Assembly: GCA_964343365.1 (NCBI GenBank) | Contig: CAYFJI010000089.1 | Span: 1 to 7,661 of the forward strand | DNA: 7,661 nucleotides | Direction of reading: 5' to 3' | Source: CAJXWH01 sp964343365 | Lineage (GTDB): Bacteria > Pseudomonadota > Gammaproteobacteria > Arenicellales > UBA868 | Part shown: piece after piece, positions 6,227 through 7,661 of the stretch | Position numbering within the stretch: the first letter of the stretch is position 1 | Layout of the letters: each line of letters opens with the position of its first letter | Translations under genes and position numbers: made by a program | Notes under the pieces: model-generated | Databases searched by the model: none | What the model saw: only the letters and a program-made list of their open reading frames with translations | What the model was told of the DNA's origin: nothing

Positions 6227-7234
6227 ATGCAAGGCGAACGGCTAAAGCACGTTATCTGGTTGCTTCCAATTCTTACTATAGCGTCTCTAGGGATAGCGCT
6301 AAGCCTGGGGAGTGCCGAAATCGACTGGCGGCAAGTATTGATTACTATACAGTCAGGTAAAGAAACTTTCGACCATACAGTCGTTATGCAATTAAGACTA
6401 CCGAGGGCAGCGAGCGCATTTGTAGTTGGAGGAATGCTTGCAATGGCAGGGGTATTGATGCAGGTATTACTAAGAAATCCACTCGCTGATCCTTATGTCC
6501 TAGGTATTTCAGGTGGAGCTGCAGTAGGAGCGCTAATAGCTATCCTTTTGGGATGGCAATCTGGTTTAATTTCGAGCGCGGCTGCAGTAGGCGCAATGCT
6601 ATCGATGGGCTTAGTGTTCTTTTTGTCACGAGGCTCTGGTGATTGGTCACCAACACGTTTACTTTTAACTGGCGTTGTTATGGCTGCTGGCTGGGGCGCT
6701 GGTATTAGCTTCATCTTGTCAGTTAGTCCTTCATCGCATCTTTATAGCATGCTTTTCTGGTTGATGGGCGACTTCAATGATGCGTGGCCGGGCTTTAGTA
6801 GAACTCTGCTCCTAATAACTAGTCTTTTTGTCACCCTACTGTTTGCTCGCCCTCTCAACCTTCTAGCGGTTGGTGAACTCCGCGCAAAATCTTTAGGAGT
6901 AAATACACTTTTTTTGCGACTTGGAATCTACATGTTAGCAAGCATGCTTACAGCGGCTTCAGTCACGCTCGCTGGCACTATAGGTTTCGTGGGCTTAGTG
7001 GTTCCACACATGACGCGACTAATAACAGGATCTGACCACAGAATTCTACTGCCTGCCGCTACAATCATAGGAGGTGTACTCTTAGTGCTCGCTGAGACTC
7101 TTTCACGCACTATACTTGCTCCTCGCCAACTTCCAGTAGGCGTCATCACTGCTTTTATTGGAGTACCGCTATTTCTATATCTTCTTCGCCGCGGGCTCCG
7201 TCGCAGCGCAACAGTTTCTGGCAAAAAATTATGA
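6227..7234 (+). CDS. btuC: Vitamin B12 ABC transporter permease BtuC
   Basis: BtuC forms, as a homodimer, the inner-membrane channel through which B12 delivered by BtuF enters the cytoplasm. The 335 residues (E. coli BtuC about 326) belong to the FecCD family, with about ten hydrophobic segments. Family motifs are RLPRAASAFVVGGMLAMAG at 57-75, RNPLADPYVLGISGGA at 83-98, GFVGLVVPHMTR at 253-264 and LPVGVITAFIGVPLFLYLL at 302-320. R57, R60 and R294 line up with the arginines that receive the BtuF glutamates in E. coli. The cytoplasmic GELRAKSLGV (216-225) is the coupling loop for BtuD. The ATG at 6227 has only a weak ribosome site, so it probably depends on transcription and translation from btuF. 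It ends in an ATGA overlap with btuD. Iron-siderophore permeases are the close alternative; context decides for B12. Confidence 0.92.
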   Translation: MQGERLKHVIWLLPILTIASLGIALSLGSAEIDWRQVLITIQSGKETFDHTVVMQLRLPRAASAFVVGGMLAMAGVLMQVLLRNPLADPYVLGISGGAAVGALIAILLGWQSGLISSAAAVGAMLSMGLVFFLSRGSGDWSPTRLLLTGVVMAAGWGAGISFILSVSPSSHLYSMLFWLMGDFNDAWPGFSRTLLLITSLFVTLLFARPLNLLAVGELRAKSLGVNTLFLRLGIYMLASMLTAASVTLAGTIGFVGLVVPHMTRLITGSDHRILLPAATIIGGVLLVLAETLSRTILAPRQLPVGVITAFIGVPLFLYLLRRGLRRSATVSGKKL

Positions 7235-7661
7235 AAACACATAGCTTGACCGTAACTATTGGAGCTACTACCGCATGCCGTAATCTTTCTTTAGGATTTG
7301 AATCAGGACAAGTTTGGTCCGTCTTAGGGAGAAATGGTGTAGGAAAATCAACACTTCTAAAAACTCTGGCTGGGCTTAGGGCATCAAATACTGGCTCGAT
7401 AACTATTGATGGTGCGTCGCTGGATAATATTCCACGAAAATTAAGGGCTCAAACGATCGGTATTCTCTTTCAAGAACAAGATCCTACCTTCCCGGCTACT
7501 GTACTTGAAACAGTGTTAACGGGTCGACACCCTTGGTTATCTCCATTTCGCGGTGAAGAAAAAAAAGATATTGAAATGGCGCTTAATGAGTTAAGTCGAA
7601 TGGACTTACAAGGAATGGAGCATCGGACACTAGACTCTCTTTCAGGAGGAGAAAGACGCCG
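7231..7661 (+). CDS. btuD: Vitamin B12 ABC transporter ATPase BtuD, 5' part
   Basis: BtuD hydrolyses ATP on the cytoplasmic face to drive B12 import through BtuC. Only the first 143 codons plus two bases are in the window. The visible part has a short beta-rich start, the Walker A motif GRNGVGKST (33-41), the Q-loop glutamine in LFQEQD (Q81), a helical region with TGRHPWLSPF (97-106) typical of FepC/BtuD-type ATPases, and the ABC signature LSGGE at 137-141. Walker B and the switch histidine lie beyond the edge. The ATG shares four bases with the btuC stop (ATGA), so the two are translationally coupled. The frame is intact as far as it goes. Confidence 0.93.
   Translation, partial: MKTHSLTVTIGATTACRNLSLGFESGQVWSVLGRNGVGKSTLLKTLAGLRASNTGSITIDGASLDNIPRKLRAQTIGILFQEQDPTFPATVLETVLTGRHPWLSPFRGEEKKDIEMALNELSRMDLQGMEHRTLDSLSGGERR

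Noticed and set aside
6928..7242. Open minus-strand frame opposite the end of btuC
   Set aside because: It is a shadow of btuC with an arginine- and proline-rich translation typical of antisense frames.

Overview
The window reads as chromosomal housekeeping DNA from a moderately AT-rich proteobacterium, most likely a betaproteobacterium. The reasons are the Coq7-type ubiquinone hydroxylase in its roughly 215-residue bacterial form, a GlcDEF glycolate oxidase set, and a proteobacterial-style cobalamin riboswitch upstream of a BtuF-BtuC-BtuD importer. I cannot name the genus. I see no insertion sequence, phage gene, tRNA, rRNA or CRISPR array.

Left part (minus strand, about 310-4060): glcD, glcE and glcF lie in that transcription order, with gaps of 19 and 3 bases, and form one operon. 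They encode the three subunits of glycolate dehydrogenase, which oxidises glycolate to glyoxylate and passes electrons to the quinone pool. Left of glcF are about 245 bases without a convincing gene, then at the very edge what may be the last 20 codons of another plus-strand gene.

Middle (4061-4872): a divergent intergenic region with a perfect 16-base palindrome separates the glc operon from coq7. Coq7 performs the last ring hydroxylation of ubiquinone synthesis, and ubiquinone is the likely electron acceptor of GlcDEF, so the two divergent units are functionally compatible.

Right part (4944-7661): a good sigma-70-like promoter leads into a complete cobalamin riboswitch. An expression platform of about 110 bases follows, then btuF (periplasmic B12-binding protein), btuC (membrane permease) and btuD (ATPase, cut by the window edge at its LSGGE signature). 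btuC and btuD overlap by four bases. The reading is a B12-repressed vitamin B12 uptake operon.

No new gene system is evident. The most interesting non-obvious signals are in the riboswitch expression platform: a perfect 10-base complement to the conserved aptamer core and a perfect 7-base anti-Shine-Dalgarno complement. Next come a terminator-like hairpin inside coq7 and the palindrome between glcD and coq7.
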